A stretch of 6,704 nt of DNA from Pseudomonadota bacterium. Its GTDB lineage: Bacteria; Myxococcota; UBA9042; PHBI01. Numbering within the stretch: the stretch's first letter is position 1; every line of letters begins with the position of its first letter. The notes below the pieces were generated by a model. That model was not told the origin of the DNA. It saw only the letters and a program-made list of their open reading frames with translations, and did not search any database. The DNA lies in NCBI GenBank assembly GCA_005788935.1, contig SYAK01000139.1, positions 1 through 6,704 on the forward strand, read 5' to 3'. Made by a program: the position numbers and the translations under genes. Below, piece by piece: positions 1 through 5,704 of the stretch.

Positions 1-35
1 CCCCCGCGGGCGGCAGCGGCTTCGGCGGGCAGTGA
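1..35 (+). CDS. C-terminal end of an upstream gene (partial)
   Basis: Reading from base 3, the frame is open and ends at TGA 33-35, giving a glycine-rich tail PAGGSGFGGQ. The stop overlaps the GTG start of the Nudix gene as GTGA, the same 4-nt junction used twice in the rpmH operon of this window, which is the main reason to believe it is a real gene end. Only about ten residues are visible, so no product can be named. Glycine-rich tails of this kind are seen on many membrane and secreted proteins, but that is not evidence for any one family. The alternative is that these bases are simply upstream DNA, since the Nudix frame is also open to the left edge. Confidence 0.4.
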   Translation, partial: PAGGSGFGGQ

Positions 36-526
36 CGCGAGGCCTCCAGAAGCTGAGCGCGGCGGCGCTGGTCTGGCGCCGCGACGCGCGAGGTGGACTC
101 GAAGTTCTGGCCGTCCACCCCGGCGGCCCGTTCTTTCGCGGCAAGGACGCGGGCATCTGGTCGCTACCGAAGGGCGAGCACGAGACCGACGACCTGTCCG
201 AGGCGGCGCTGGTCGAGACCGCGCTCCGCGAGCTACACGAGGAGACCGGCCTCTGGGTCGAGACGCACGCCGTACCGCTCGGTGAGGTCACCCAGAAGGC
301 TGGCAAGCGCGTCGTCGCCTTTGGCTTCGAGGCCGACGGCGACCTCCCACCGCGCCACGACCCGCCGCAGATCCGCATCGAGTGGCCACCGGGCTCGGGG
401 CGCGAGCTCGCGTTCCCCGAGGTTGACGCGGCCCGTTTCCTGGCGTGGCCAAAAGCCGAGGCGTGGCTCAACCCAGCCCAGGTGGCGTTCCTTGATCGCC
501 TCGCGACCTGCCTCGGGGAAACCTGA
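32..526 (+). CDS. Nudix hydrolase, COG4119-like
   Basis: A 164-residue protein of the Nudix superfamily, whose members cleave nucleoside diphosphate-linked compounds with Mg2+ or Mn2+ held by the Nudix box; the substrate here cannot be read from sequence. The hallmark REUXEEXGU half is intact at residues 66-74 (RELHEETGL). Flanking blocks match the COG4119 type of predicted NTP pyrophosphohydrolase as I remember it: SAAALVWRR near the N-terminus, VHPGGPFF (28-35), GIWSLPKGE (41-49), EWPPGSGRE (117-125), FPEVDAARF (128-136) and a C-terminal AQVAFLDRL. The spacing from Gly48 to Arg66 is 17 residues rather than the consensus 13, and the first Glu of the box is not in place. GTG 32 is chosen because it overlaps the preceding stop and puts the family core near residue 8. 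The frame is open to the left edge, so an earlier start is not excluded. It has no visible functional link to its neighbours. Confidence 0.88.
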   Translation: MTRGLQKLSAAALVWRRDARGGLEVLAVHPGGPFFRGKDAGIWSLPKGEHETDDLSEAALVETALRELHEETGLWVETHAVPLGEVTQKAGKRVVAFGFEADGDLPPRHDPPQIRIEWPPGSGRELAFPEVDAARFLAWPKAEAWLNPAQVAFLDRLATCLGET

Positions 527-539
527 CGCCGGGTCAGGT
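521..539. repeat. Inverted repeat over the Nudix stop codon
   Basis: A perfect 7-bp inverted repeat, ACCTGAC (521-527) and GTCAGGT (533-539), encloses a 5-base loop GCCGG. The Nudix TGA (524-526) lies inside the left arm. No U-tract follows on either strand, so it is not a classical intrinsic terminator, but a hairpin here could protect the 3' end or help stop transcription between two convergent genes. Confidence 0.5.
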
Positions 540-541
540 AT

Positions 542-556
542 TGCGATGGCTTCGCA
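542..556. repeat. Short hairpin in the convergent gap
   Basis: TGCGA (542-546) and TCGCA (552-556) form a 5-bp inverted repeat around the loop TGGCT. It is short enough to occur by chance in GC-rich DNA. It is listed because three such hairpins occur between the Nudix and aminopeptidase stop codons and nothing else is visible there. Confidence 0.25.
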
Positions 557-608
557 GGCCCTCGGAATAATCTGACGCGGCGTTCGAAGTCCTCGGTCGC
601 AGGGATAA

Positions 609-623
609 CTGACAGTCTGTCAG
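609..623. repeat. Inverted repeat over the aminopeptidase stop codon
   Basis: CTGACA (609-614) and TGTCAG (618-623) form a perfect 6-bp stem with a 3-base loop GTC. The minus-strand stop codon of the M18 gene (620-622) lies in this hairpin. On the minus strand it is followed by TTATCCCT, so there is no strong U-run. It may act as a weak terminator or a 3'-end stabiliser. Confidence 0.45.
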
Positions 624-1945
624 GCTAGCAGGAAGTGCTTCATCAGGGTGATCATCCGCGGGTGGTCCCACGCGCCGCACTGCTCGCGGATGGCGTGCAT
701 CGACAGCATCGGGTTGCCGATGTCGATGGTGCGGATCCCGAGCTTGCCCGCCGCGATCGGTCCGATGGTCGTGCCGCAGGCGAGATCGGTGCGGGTCACG
801 AAGCGCTGGATAGGCAGGTTCGCCTCGGCCGCGAGGGCCGCGATGAAGGCCTCGCCTTCGCCGCTCGTCGCGTAGCGCTGGTTGACGTTGATCTTGATGA
901 CGGGCCCGCCGTTCAACAGCGGCTTGTGGTTCGGCTCGTGGAGATCGGCGAAGTTCGGGTGCGACGCGTGCGCCATGTCGGCCGAGAGGTGCCATGCACG
1001 CGCGAGCGTACGACCGTGGACATCGAGCAGATCGCCCGCCTCGCCCCCAAAGATCGCGGCAGAAGCGCTCAGCAGGCGGCCGAGCACGTGCTCGACGAAG
1101 GGCCCGTCGGCCCCCTCGCGGGACAGGCTGCCGACCTCCTCGTGATCGTGCAGCGCGATGATCTGGGTCGCGTCTCCCGCGGGCGCCTGGATGAGGGCCT
1201 CAAGGGCTGCGTGACAGCTCGCGAGGTTGTCGAGCCGCGGGGCGAAGACGAAGGCCCCGTCATGCCCACCGATCGCCGACGGCGTCACGTCGAAGAGGGC
1301 TGCATCCCAGGCGAGGACGCGGTCCTTGTCGACGCCGAGGGCATCGGCCAGGAGGCCCCGGAAGTCGACGTCCGTCGACTCCATCGCGAAGAGCGGCGCG
1401 AGGTGCTGCTGCGGGTTGAGCTTGAGCCCCGCGGTGTTGACCTCGCGGTTGAGGTGGATGGCGACCGACGGGATGCGGGCGAGCGGACGGCCCGCCTCGC
1501 CGATCCGGAAGAGGCGCATCTCGGGCGCGCTCGGGTCTTCGGTGGCGAGCCATGCGCGTCCAGCCACCCCGAGGTCGCGGTCAAGCCACGTGTACCAGAG
1601 AGCACCGCCGTAGACCTCGACGCCGAGCTGGCGCACGCCCGAGCGCGCGACGTCGGGGCAGGGCTTCAACCGCAGGTTCGGCGAGTCCGTGTGCGCGCCA
1701 ATGAGCCGCAGGCCGCGTTGGGACAGCGGTTGGCGGCCGACGCGGAAGGCCACGAGCGCGCCGCCGCGGATGAGGTGGTAGCTAGCGCCGGGCTCGAGCG
1801 ACCAGGGACCGTCCTCGCCGAGCTGGGTGAAGCCCGCGGCCGTGAGCTGTGCGGCCGCGCACTGAACGGCGTGCCACGGGGTCGGCGAGGCGTCGATGAA
1901 CGCGACAAGGGCCTGGGTCTCGGCGGGGGGCTCGGCAAGGGTCAC
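620..1945 (-). CDS. apeB: M18 family aminopeptidase (aspartyl aminopeptidase-like)
   Basis: A 441-residue protein covering the full length of peptidase family M18, dinuclear-zinc, dodecameric cytosolic enzymes that release N-terminal residues, often acidic ones, from peptides. All expected metal and catalytic positions are visible: His85 in GAHTDSPNLRLKP, Asp239 in RLDNLASCHAAL, the catalytic Glu269 and ligand Glu270 in HDHEEVGS, Asp323 in SADMAHASHPN, and His417 in MLSMHAIRE. Residues 162-181 match the family block around HLNREVNTAGLKLNPQQH. There is no signal peptide, consistent with a cytoplasmic enzyme. The start is GTG 1945, preceded by GGAG about 7 nt upstream. It is transcribed alone, convergent with the Nudix gene and divergent from the lipoprotein gene, and a candidate promoter lies at 1976-2004. 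Substrate preference cannot be told from sequence. The symbol follows common bacterial usage for the family. Confidence 0.95.
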   Translation of the reverse strand: MTLAEPPAETQALVAFIDASPTPWHAVQCAAAQLTAAGFTQLGEDGPWSLEPGASYHLIRGGALVAFRVGRQPLSQRGLRLIGAHTDSPNLRLKPCPDVARSGVRQLGVEVYGGALWYTWLDRDLGVAGRAWLATEDPSAPEMRLFRIGEAGRPLARIPSVAIHLNREVNTAGLKLNPQQHLAPLFAMESTDVDFRGLLADALGVDKDRVLAWDAALFDVTPSAIGGHDGAFVFAPRLDNLASCHAALEALIQAPAGDATQIIALHDHEEVGSLSREGADGPFVEHVLGRLLSASAAIFGGEAGDLLDVHGRTLARAWHLSADMAHASHPNFADLHEPNHKPLLNGGPVIKINVNQRYATSGEGEAFIAALAAEANLPIQRFVTRTDLACGTTIGPIAAGKLGIRTIDIGNPMLSMHAIREQCGAWDHPRMITLMKHFLLA

Positions 1946-1975
1946 AGTCGGTCTCCGGTATCACGGCTGGGAGGC

Positions 1976-2004
1976 AGGCTAGCAGAGGGGATGACGTGAC
2001 GAAA
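1976..2004 (-). promoter_or_regulatory. Candidate promoter of the M18 gene
   Basis: Read on the minus strand, TTTCGT (2004-1999) and TAGCCT (1981-1976) are separated by 17 bases, a sigma-70-like arrangement. Transcription would start about 25 bases before the GTG at 1945. Agreement with the E. coli consensus is modest, so this is an inference from spacing and position. Confidence 0.3.
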
Positions 2005-2047
2005 GCGCCATGGCAGGCGCACGCCGCCGCAGGCCGCCGTGAGGTGC

Positions 2048-2077
2048 TTGCCCGAAGGGCCCGGTCGCGGCTAGTGT
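2048..2077 (+). promoter_or_regulatory. Candidate promoter of the lipoprotein gene
   Basis: TTGCCC (2048-2053) and TAGTGT (2072-2077) are separated by 18 bases and lie about 45 bases before the ATG at 2121. The -10-like hexamer is preceded by GC, as in the candidate on the opposite strand of this divergent spacer. A small GCCC-GAA-GGGC inverted repeat sits within the spacer. The assignment is tentative. Confidence 0.35.
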
Positions 2078-2120
2078 CATTCTCGCCGCACCGCGGCCCC
2101 CCTGCAGCCCGAGAGGCCCC

Positions 2121-2597
2121 ATGCGCCTGTTTCCGTCCCTCGTCGCGGCCCTGCCGCTCGCCGCCCTCGCCGCCGTCGTCAGCGTCTCCGCGTGCGACAG
2201 CGCCTCTCCAGTGCCGTCTGGCGTTGTGACGCTGCGCAAGGAGCAGGGCGTCGACTTCTTCAGCGGCGAGGTCATGATCCCCGGGGATTACCGGAACAGC
2301 GATCTTGTCGCCCGCGCGAGCGGCGGGGGCCTCAGCCTGACGACGGGTGGCCCGAGCCCGGTCGAGTCGCGGCCTGTCAACTGGTTCCTCGGGGCTGGCG
2401 GCGTGGAGGCGCGCTTCGAGAGCCTCGCCGAGGTTCCCGATGAGCGGCCAGACGCCGGCATGACCGGCAGCAACACCCAAGTCCGCGCGGGGGAAGGCTT
2501 CGTGACGCGGAGTGCCGACGGCTACTGGACCCGCGGCTGGATTCAGGCGACGGACGGGGCCTCTGTCACGGTCGCCTTCGAGCTGATCGGCGACTGA
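2121..2597 (+). CDS. Putative lipoprotein of unknown function
   Basis: A 158-residue protein that I do not recognise. Residues 1-24 form a lipoprotein signal peptide: Arg2, a hydrophobic Leu/Ala/Val stretch (residues 7-20), then the lipobox V22-S23-A24-C25. Cys25 would be lipidated by Lgt, the signal removed by LspA, and it is the only cysteine in the protein. Asp26 follows it; in E. coli Asp at +2 favours retention in the inner membrane, but this rule does not transfer safely to other phyla. The mature part is about 134 residues, rich in Gly, Ser, Thr and Val with alternating hydrophobic positions, suggesting a small beta-rich domain ending in VTVAFELIGD. GAGAGG at 2111-2116 lies 4 bases before the ATG. 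It sits alone between divergent and convergent neighbours, so context does not suggest a role. Confidence 0.75.
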   Translation: MRLFPSLVAALPLAALAAVVSVSACDSASPVPSGVVTLRKEQGVDFFSGEVMIPGDYRNSDLVARASGGGLSLTTGGPSPVESRPVNWFLGAGGVEARFESLAEVPDERPDAGMTGSNTQVRAGEGFVTRSADGYWTRGWIQATDGASVTVAFELIGD

Positions 2598-2622
2598 CGC
2601 ACCGCCGGCGGCCTGAAACGGA

Positions 2623-2646
2623 AAAGCGGCACCGAAGCGCCGCTTT
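2623..2646. terminator. Bidirectional intrinsic terminator
   Basis: AAAGCGGC (2623-2630) and GCCGCTTT (2639-2646) form a perfect 8-bp stem around the loop ACCGAAGC. It lies in the 78-base gap between the convergent lipoprotein and jag stops. On the minus strand the stem ends GCCGCTTTTCC, with four Ts, so it probably ends the rpmH-to-jag operon. On the plus strand it ends GCCGCTTTCCC and may serve the lipoprotein gene. Confidence 0.75.
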
Positions 2647-2675
2647 CCCGTGATCCGCCAGAGGCTGCCTCGGGC

Positions 2676-3575
2676 TCAGCCCTCGTCGCCGCCGTGGCCA
2701 GACTCCTCGCCACCCGCCTCCGCGAGGCCAGTCGGCTTGATCTGCACGCGGCGGAAGAGGCCGTCACCCTCGGACTCGGTCGTGACGCCCGCGAAGGACT
2801 TGAGTGTCATGTGGACGATACGACGCGCGCGCGCGTCGAGCGGCCCGAGCTTGAGGATCTTCTGCTGCGCGATAGCCTTCTCGGCGAACGTCCGCGCCGT
2901 CGACGCGAGCTCGATGTCGGCGCGGCCCTTCTCGCCATTGACGTCGAGGACAAGGCGCTTGCGGGTCTCGGTCTCGAGCCCCTTCTCGACGACGAGCTCG
3001 AGGGACTGTGCGAGCTCGAGCTCGCGCGCCTCGAGCGCCTCGGCCCAGACCTCGGTGCGAAGATCGATCACGATCTGGTCGTCCTGCTCATCGACCTGCA
3101 GCGTCAGCCCGAAGCCCATCCGGACGAGGAGGTTCTCGAGTGCCGCCACGGCCTCACGGGCCGCATCGGAGACGGGGCCGACGTACTCGACCGTGACAGC
3201 CTCGGGACCCTCCGTCGGCACGACCGGCCAGCTGTCCTCGCGACCCTCGCGGCGTGGACGGTCACCGCGGTCGCCACGATCATCACGGCGCGGCGGGCGG
3301 TCACCGCGGTCGTCACGGCGCGGCGGGCGGTCATCACGGCCGCCACGGTCGTCACGGCGCGGCGGACGGGACGGCGCCTCGGCCGTCGGGTCACCCGTCA
3401 GCTTCTCCTCCAGCGGCTTCGCGGCGACCTTCTTGCCGAGCACCCGGATCAGCGCGAACCCGCCCGTCTGCCCGGCCAGGACCTCGTAGTTCAGCGCGTC
3501 GACCGCGACGCCCGTGCTGTCTGCGGCCTTCTGGAGGGCGGCCTCGACGTTCTTGCCAGTGTAGGTAGCGCTCAT
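2676..3575 (-). CDS. jag: Jag/KhpB-like R3H RNA-binding protein with atypical KH region
   Basis: A 299-residue protein of the Jag (SpoIIIJ-associated, KhpB) family, cytoplasmic RNA-binding proteins usually encoded beside yidC. Residues 1-57 match the Jag-N domain (TGKNVEAALQKAADSTGV then GGFALIRVLGKKV). Residues 70-114 are a low-complexity linker built on the 10-residue unit RPPRRDDRGD. Residues 125-235 occupy the KH position, with LENLLVRMGF, IVIDL and RLVLDVNGEKGR recognisable, but the expected GxxG loop reads E182-A-R-E185. Residues 236-280 are a good R3H domain: PLDARARRIVHM with R251 and H255, then GVTTESEGDGLFRRVQIKP. The last 19 residues are Gly/Glu-rich. ATG 3575 overlaps the yidC stop as ATGA, with AGGA about 10 nt upstream. 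The same frame stays open far upstream inside yidC, but that part has no family similarity. This is the last gene of the operon, before the hairpin at 2623-2646. Confidence 0.93.
   Translation of the reverse strand: MSATYTGKNVEAALQKAADSTGVAVDALNYEVLAGQTGGFALIRVLGKKVAAKPLEEKLTGDPTAEAPSRPPRRDDRGGRDDRPPRRDDRGDRPPRRDDRGDRGDRPRREGREDSWPVVPTEGPEAVTVEYVGPVSDAAREAVAALENLLVRMGFGLTLQVDEQDDQIVIDLRTEVWAEALEARELELAQSLELVVEKGLETETRKRLVLDVNGEKGRADIELASTARTFAEKAIAQQKILKLGPLDARARRIVHMTLKSFAGVTTESEGDGLFRRVQIKPTGLAEAGGEESGHGGDEG
3234..3368 (-). repeat. 30-bp tandem repeats encoding RPPRRDDRGD
   Basis: This part of jag contains imperfect direct repeats with a 30-base period. The plus-strand motif TCACGGCGCGGCGGGCGG occurs near 3283-3300 and 3313-3330, with a variant near 3352-3369. 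In protein it gives two exact copies of RPPRRDDRGD (residues 83-102), flanked by degenerate copies at 70-82 and 103-114. The period is a multiple of three, so gain or loss of units would keep the frame. Confidence 0.85.
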
Positions 3576-5704
3576 GCGGTTTTCATCCTGCGTTTGATGA
3601 GGAGGTTCTGGGCGATGGTGAGGCCCGTGTTGATGATGATGTAGAGGACGAGGCCCGACGGGAGGAGCAGCATGAACATCGTGAACATGATGGGCATACC
3701 GTACTTCATGAAGACCGCCTGCCCGCCTTCCATGCCGTTCGCGGACGGCGTCAGCGCGGTCTGCGCGAACATGAGCAGCCCCTCGAGGACTGGCAGCACG
3801 AACCACGGATCCGCCGCGCTGAGGTCTGTGATCCACAGGCCGAGCGGCTCGCGGTAGAGCTCGACGCTGCCGAGGATGGCGCCATAGAGGCCGATCCAGA
3901 TCGGGAATTGCAGGAGCATCGGGAGGCAGCCCGCGAACGGGTTCACGCCTTCCGCCTTCATGAGGGCCATCTGCTCCTGCGCGAAGCGCTGCCGATCGTT
4001 GCCGTACTTGGCCTTGAGGGCCTCGAGCTTCGGCTTGATGGCCTGCATCTTCTGCATCGACGCATAGGTCTTGCCCGTCAGTGGCCACGTCACGAGCTTG
4101 AGGATGAGCGTCAGCAGCACGATCGCGAGCGGCCAGCTGCCTGTAAGCCCGTCGAAGGCCACGAGCACGTCGTGAAGCGGCTCCCCGACGAAGCTCATCC
4201 AGCCGAACTCGACCGCCCCCTCGAGGGTCGGGCTCGCGGCCGCGAGCGCCTCGGTCTCCTTCGGCCCGTTGAACAGGATGAAGCGCCACGACGCTTGAGC
4301 CTTGAGTCGCCCCTCGATCGCGACGCGCGCGGCCTCGACCTGAGCGGTGCGACCGGCTTGCTCGGCGGCGGCCTTGATCGACGCGGGTGTCGCGTGGGCG
4401 AGCGAGGGCAGGCCGAGGGCCGCGAGGCTCGCGTCACAGGAGGTCACCCCTGCAGGCGTCGGCAGCCAGCCCGGGCGACACGCCTCTGGCCGGGCGGGCA
4501 GCTGGATGAGGGATTGCGTGAGCCATGTGGTCCACAGCACCCAGGCGCCCGGGGTCTGGGGCGCGAAATCCTTGACCCCTAGCTGGCACTGACCGCCGGG
4601 CTGATCGAGCAGCGGCACGGCCGCCTGAATGAAGTAGTTGGTGTCGCTGCCGATCCAGCGGGTGCTCGTCTGGTGGACCTCGAGGGCCGTGGCGTCGCCG
4701 GTGCGCTCGGCGTGGTCCATGGCCTGTTCGTGAAGTTCCGTGAAGCTATGCGCCTCGCGCCCATCGACCGTGTCGCAGATGGCACGCGACAGGTTCGTCG
4801 GTGCGCCAAACATCGACGACTGGCCGAGCTGCGGGTGCTGCCAGGCCGTGATGCGGAGACCGGGCTGCAGCTTGAGGTTCTGGTCGCCGACGTTGTGAAC
4901 GGTGACCGTCAGGCGCAGCTCGTACGGACGCTCACCCGCGTCGATGCGGCGCTCGACCCAGACAGGGGAGCTGTCGTGGCGCGGATCGGGCCAGACATAG
5001 ACGAGCGGCAGGCCGGGTTCCGGGCTCACGCGCGTGAAACCGGGATCGGCCTCGAAGAGGGCCTTCGGGGCCCCCGCCCGCTCCAGGCGGTAGGCGACAC
5101 CCGTGACCTCGGCGAGCGCGAAGGCCGGGGTCGGACGAACGGTGCCGCCCCCGCCGACCGAATGGACAGCGTACGTCCCCGCGACCTGAGGCGGCGCTGT
5201 GACGACAAGACGGTCGCCTGCGACGACGGGACGGTCCACCGCGAGTCCGTCGCGCGCCGACGGCGCAGCGAGGGACCCCTGACGGATGACCCCGGCGGTC
5301 TCGGTGCGGAGAAGGCGCGTGACCTCGCCGGGGACCGAGAGTTCACCAAAGACGGTCGCAAACGGTAACCAGCGCGTCGACCAGGTCGAGACAAGGTCGA
5401 TTGGACCGGCCGCGAGCTTGTCCTCGGGAGCGCCTGGATGCGACGGGAGGACGTCGCGCTGATGGTGCGGATCGTTGAGGCGCGCGTGCGTCAGGGTCGC
5501 CTGACGGGTCGAGAAGACGTAACTCGGCCCGCCGTTCGGCGCCTCGACGTGGATCTCCTCGTCCCGGACTGGCTGACCGGCGTCATCGGTCGTGCGGACG
5601 ATGACGGCGCGTCCCGCCACGACGGGGGAGGCCGGGTCGCGGGCGTACGCGGCGCTCGCCGTGAGGAAAAGACCGACGAGGGCGGCAGAGATGCGTGTGT
5701 TCAC
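3572..5704 (-). CDS. yidC: Membrane protein insertase YidC
   Basis: A 710-residue YidC/Oxa1-family insertase, which inserts and folds inner-membrane proteins alone or with SecYEG. Residues 1-21 are a short hydrophobic segment ending AYA. Residues 22 to about 505 form a P1-like periplasmic domain; WVERRIDAGERPYELRLTVTVHN (248-270) and RWIGSDTNYFIQAAVP (349-364) are typical. The conserved insertase core begins near FGWMSFVGEPLHDVL (500-514), with membrane segments about 522-541, 592-612, 632-651, 668-682 and 684-700. Also present are PLTGKTYASMQKMQAIKPK, the cytosolic hairpin EGVNPFAGCLPMLLQFPIW and LPSGLVLYIIIN. Lys536 stands where E. coli has the groove arginine R366. The protein is longer than the usual 540-600 residues, with an insert at about 403-470. 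GTG 5704 is chosen because it overlaps the yidD stop (GTGA), has AGGGA 6 nt upstream and places the signal segment at the N-terminus. Confidence 0.97.
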   Translation of the reverse strand: MNTRISAALVGLFLTASAAYARDPASPVVAGRAVIVRTTDDAGQPVRDEEIHVEAPNGGPSYVFSTRQATLTHARLNDPHHQRDVLPSHPGAPEDKLAAGPIDLVSTWSTRWLPFATVFGELSVPGEVTRLLRTETAGVIRQGSLAAPSARDGLAVDRPVVAGDRLVVTAPPQVAGTYAVHSVGGGGTVRPTPAFALAEVTGVAYRLERAGAPKALFEADPGFTRVSPEPGLPLVYVWPDPRHDSSPVWVERRIDAGERPYELRLTVTVHNVGDQNLKLQPGLRITAWQHPQLGQSSMFGAPTNLSRAICDTVDGREAHSFTELHEQAMDHAERTGDATALEVHQTSTRWIGSDTNYFIQAAVPLLDQPGGQCQLGVKDFAPQTPGAWVLWTTWLTQSLIQLPARPEACRPGWLPTPAGVTSCDASLAALGLPSLAHATPASIKAAAEQAGRTAQVEAARVAIEGRLKAQASWRFILFNGPKETEALAAASPTLEGAVEFGWMSFVGEPLHDVLVAFDGLTGSWPLAIVLLTLILKLVTWPLTGKTYASMQKMQAIKPKLEALKAKYGNDRQRFAQEQMALMKAEGVNPFAGCLPMLLQFPIWIGLYGAILGSVELYREPLGLWITDLSAADPWFVLPVLEGLLMFAQTALTPSANGMEGGQAVFMKYGMPIMFTMFMLLLPSGLVLYIIINTGLTIAQNLLIKRRMKTA

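Noticed and set aside
635..1999. A 454-codon open frame on the plus strand covering the whole aminopeptidase gene
   Set aside because: It is antisense to a complete M18 enzyme with all catalytic residues. Its translation is Arg/Glu/Ala/Val-rich with no recognisable domain, as expected from the opposite strand of a high-GC gene.
3234..3368. Possible CRISPR-like or intergenic repeat array
   Set aside because: The repeats are contiguous without unique spacers, have a 30-base in-frame period and code for a low-complexity protein linker.
2650..3644. Long plus-strand open frames (279 and 316 codons) opposite jag
   Set aside because: They are antisense to jag, Ser/Arg- or Leu/Arg-rich, and include the mirrored linker repeats. 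They have no domain similarity.
3576..4289. Upstream extension of the jag frame to a 537-codon protein
   Set aside because: The extra 238 codons lie out of frame inside the conserved core of yidC. The Jag-N domain starts right at ATG 3575, which overlaps the yidC stop.
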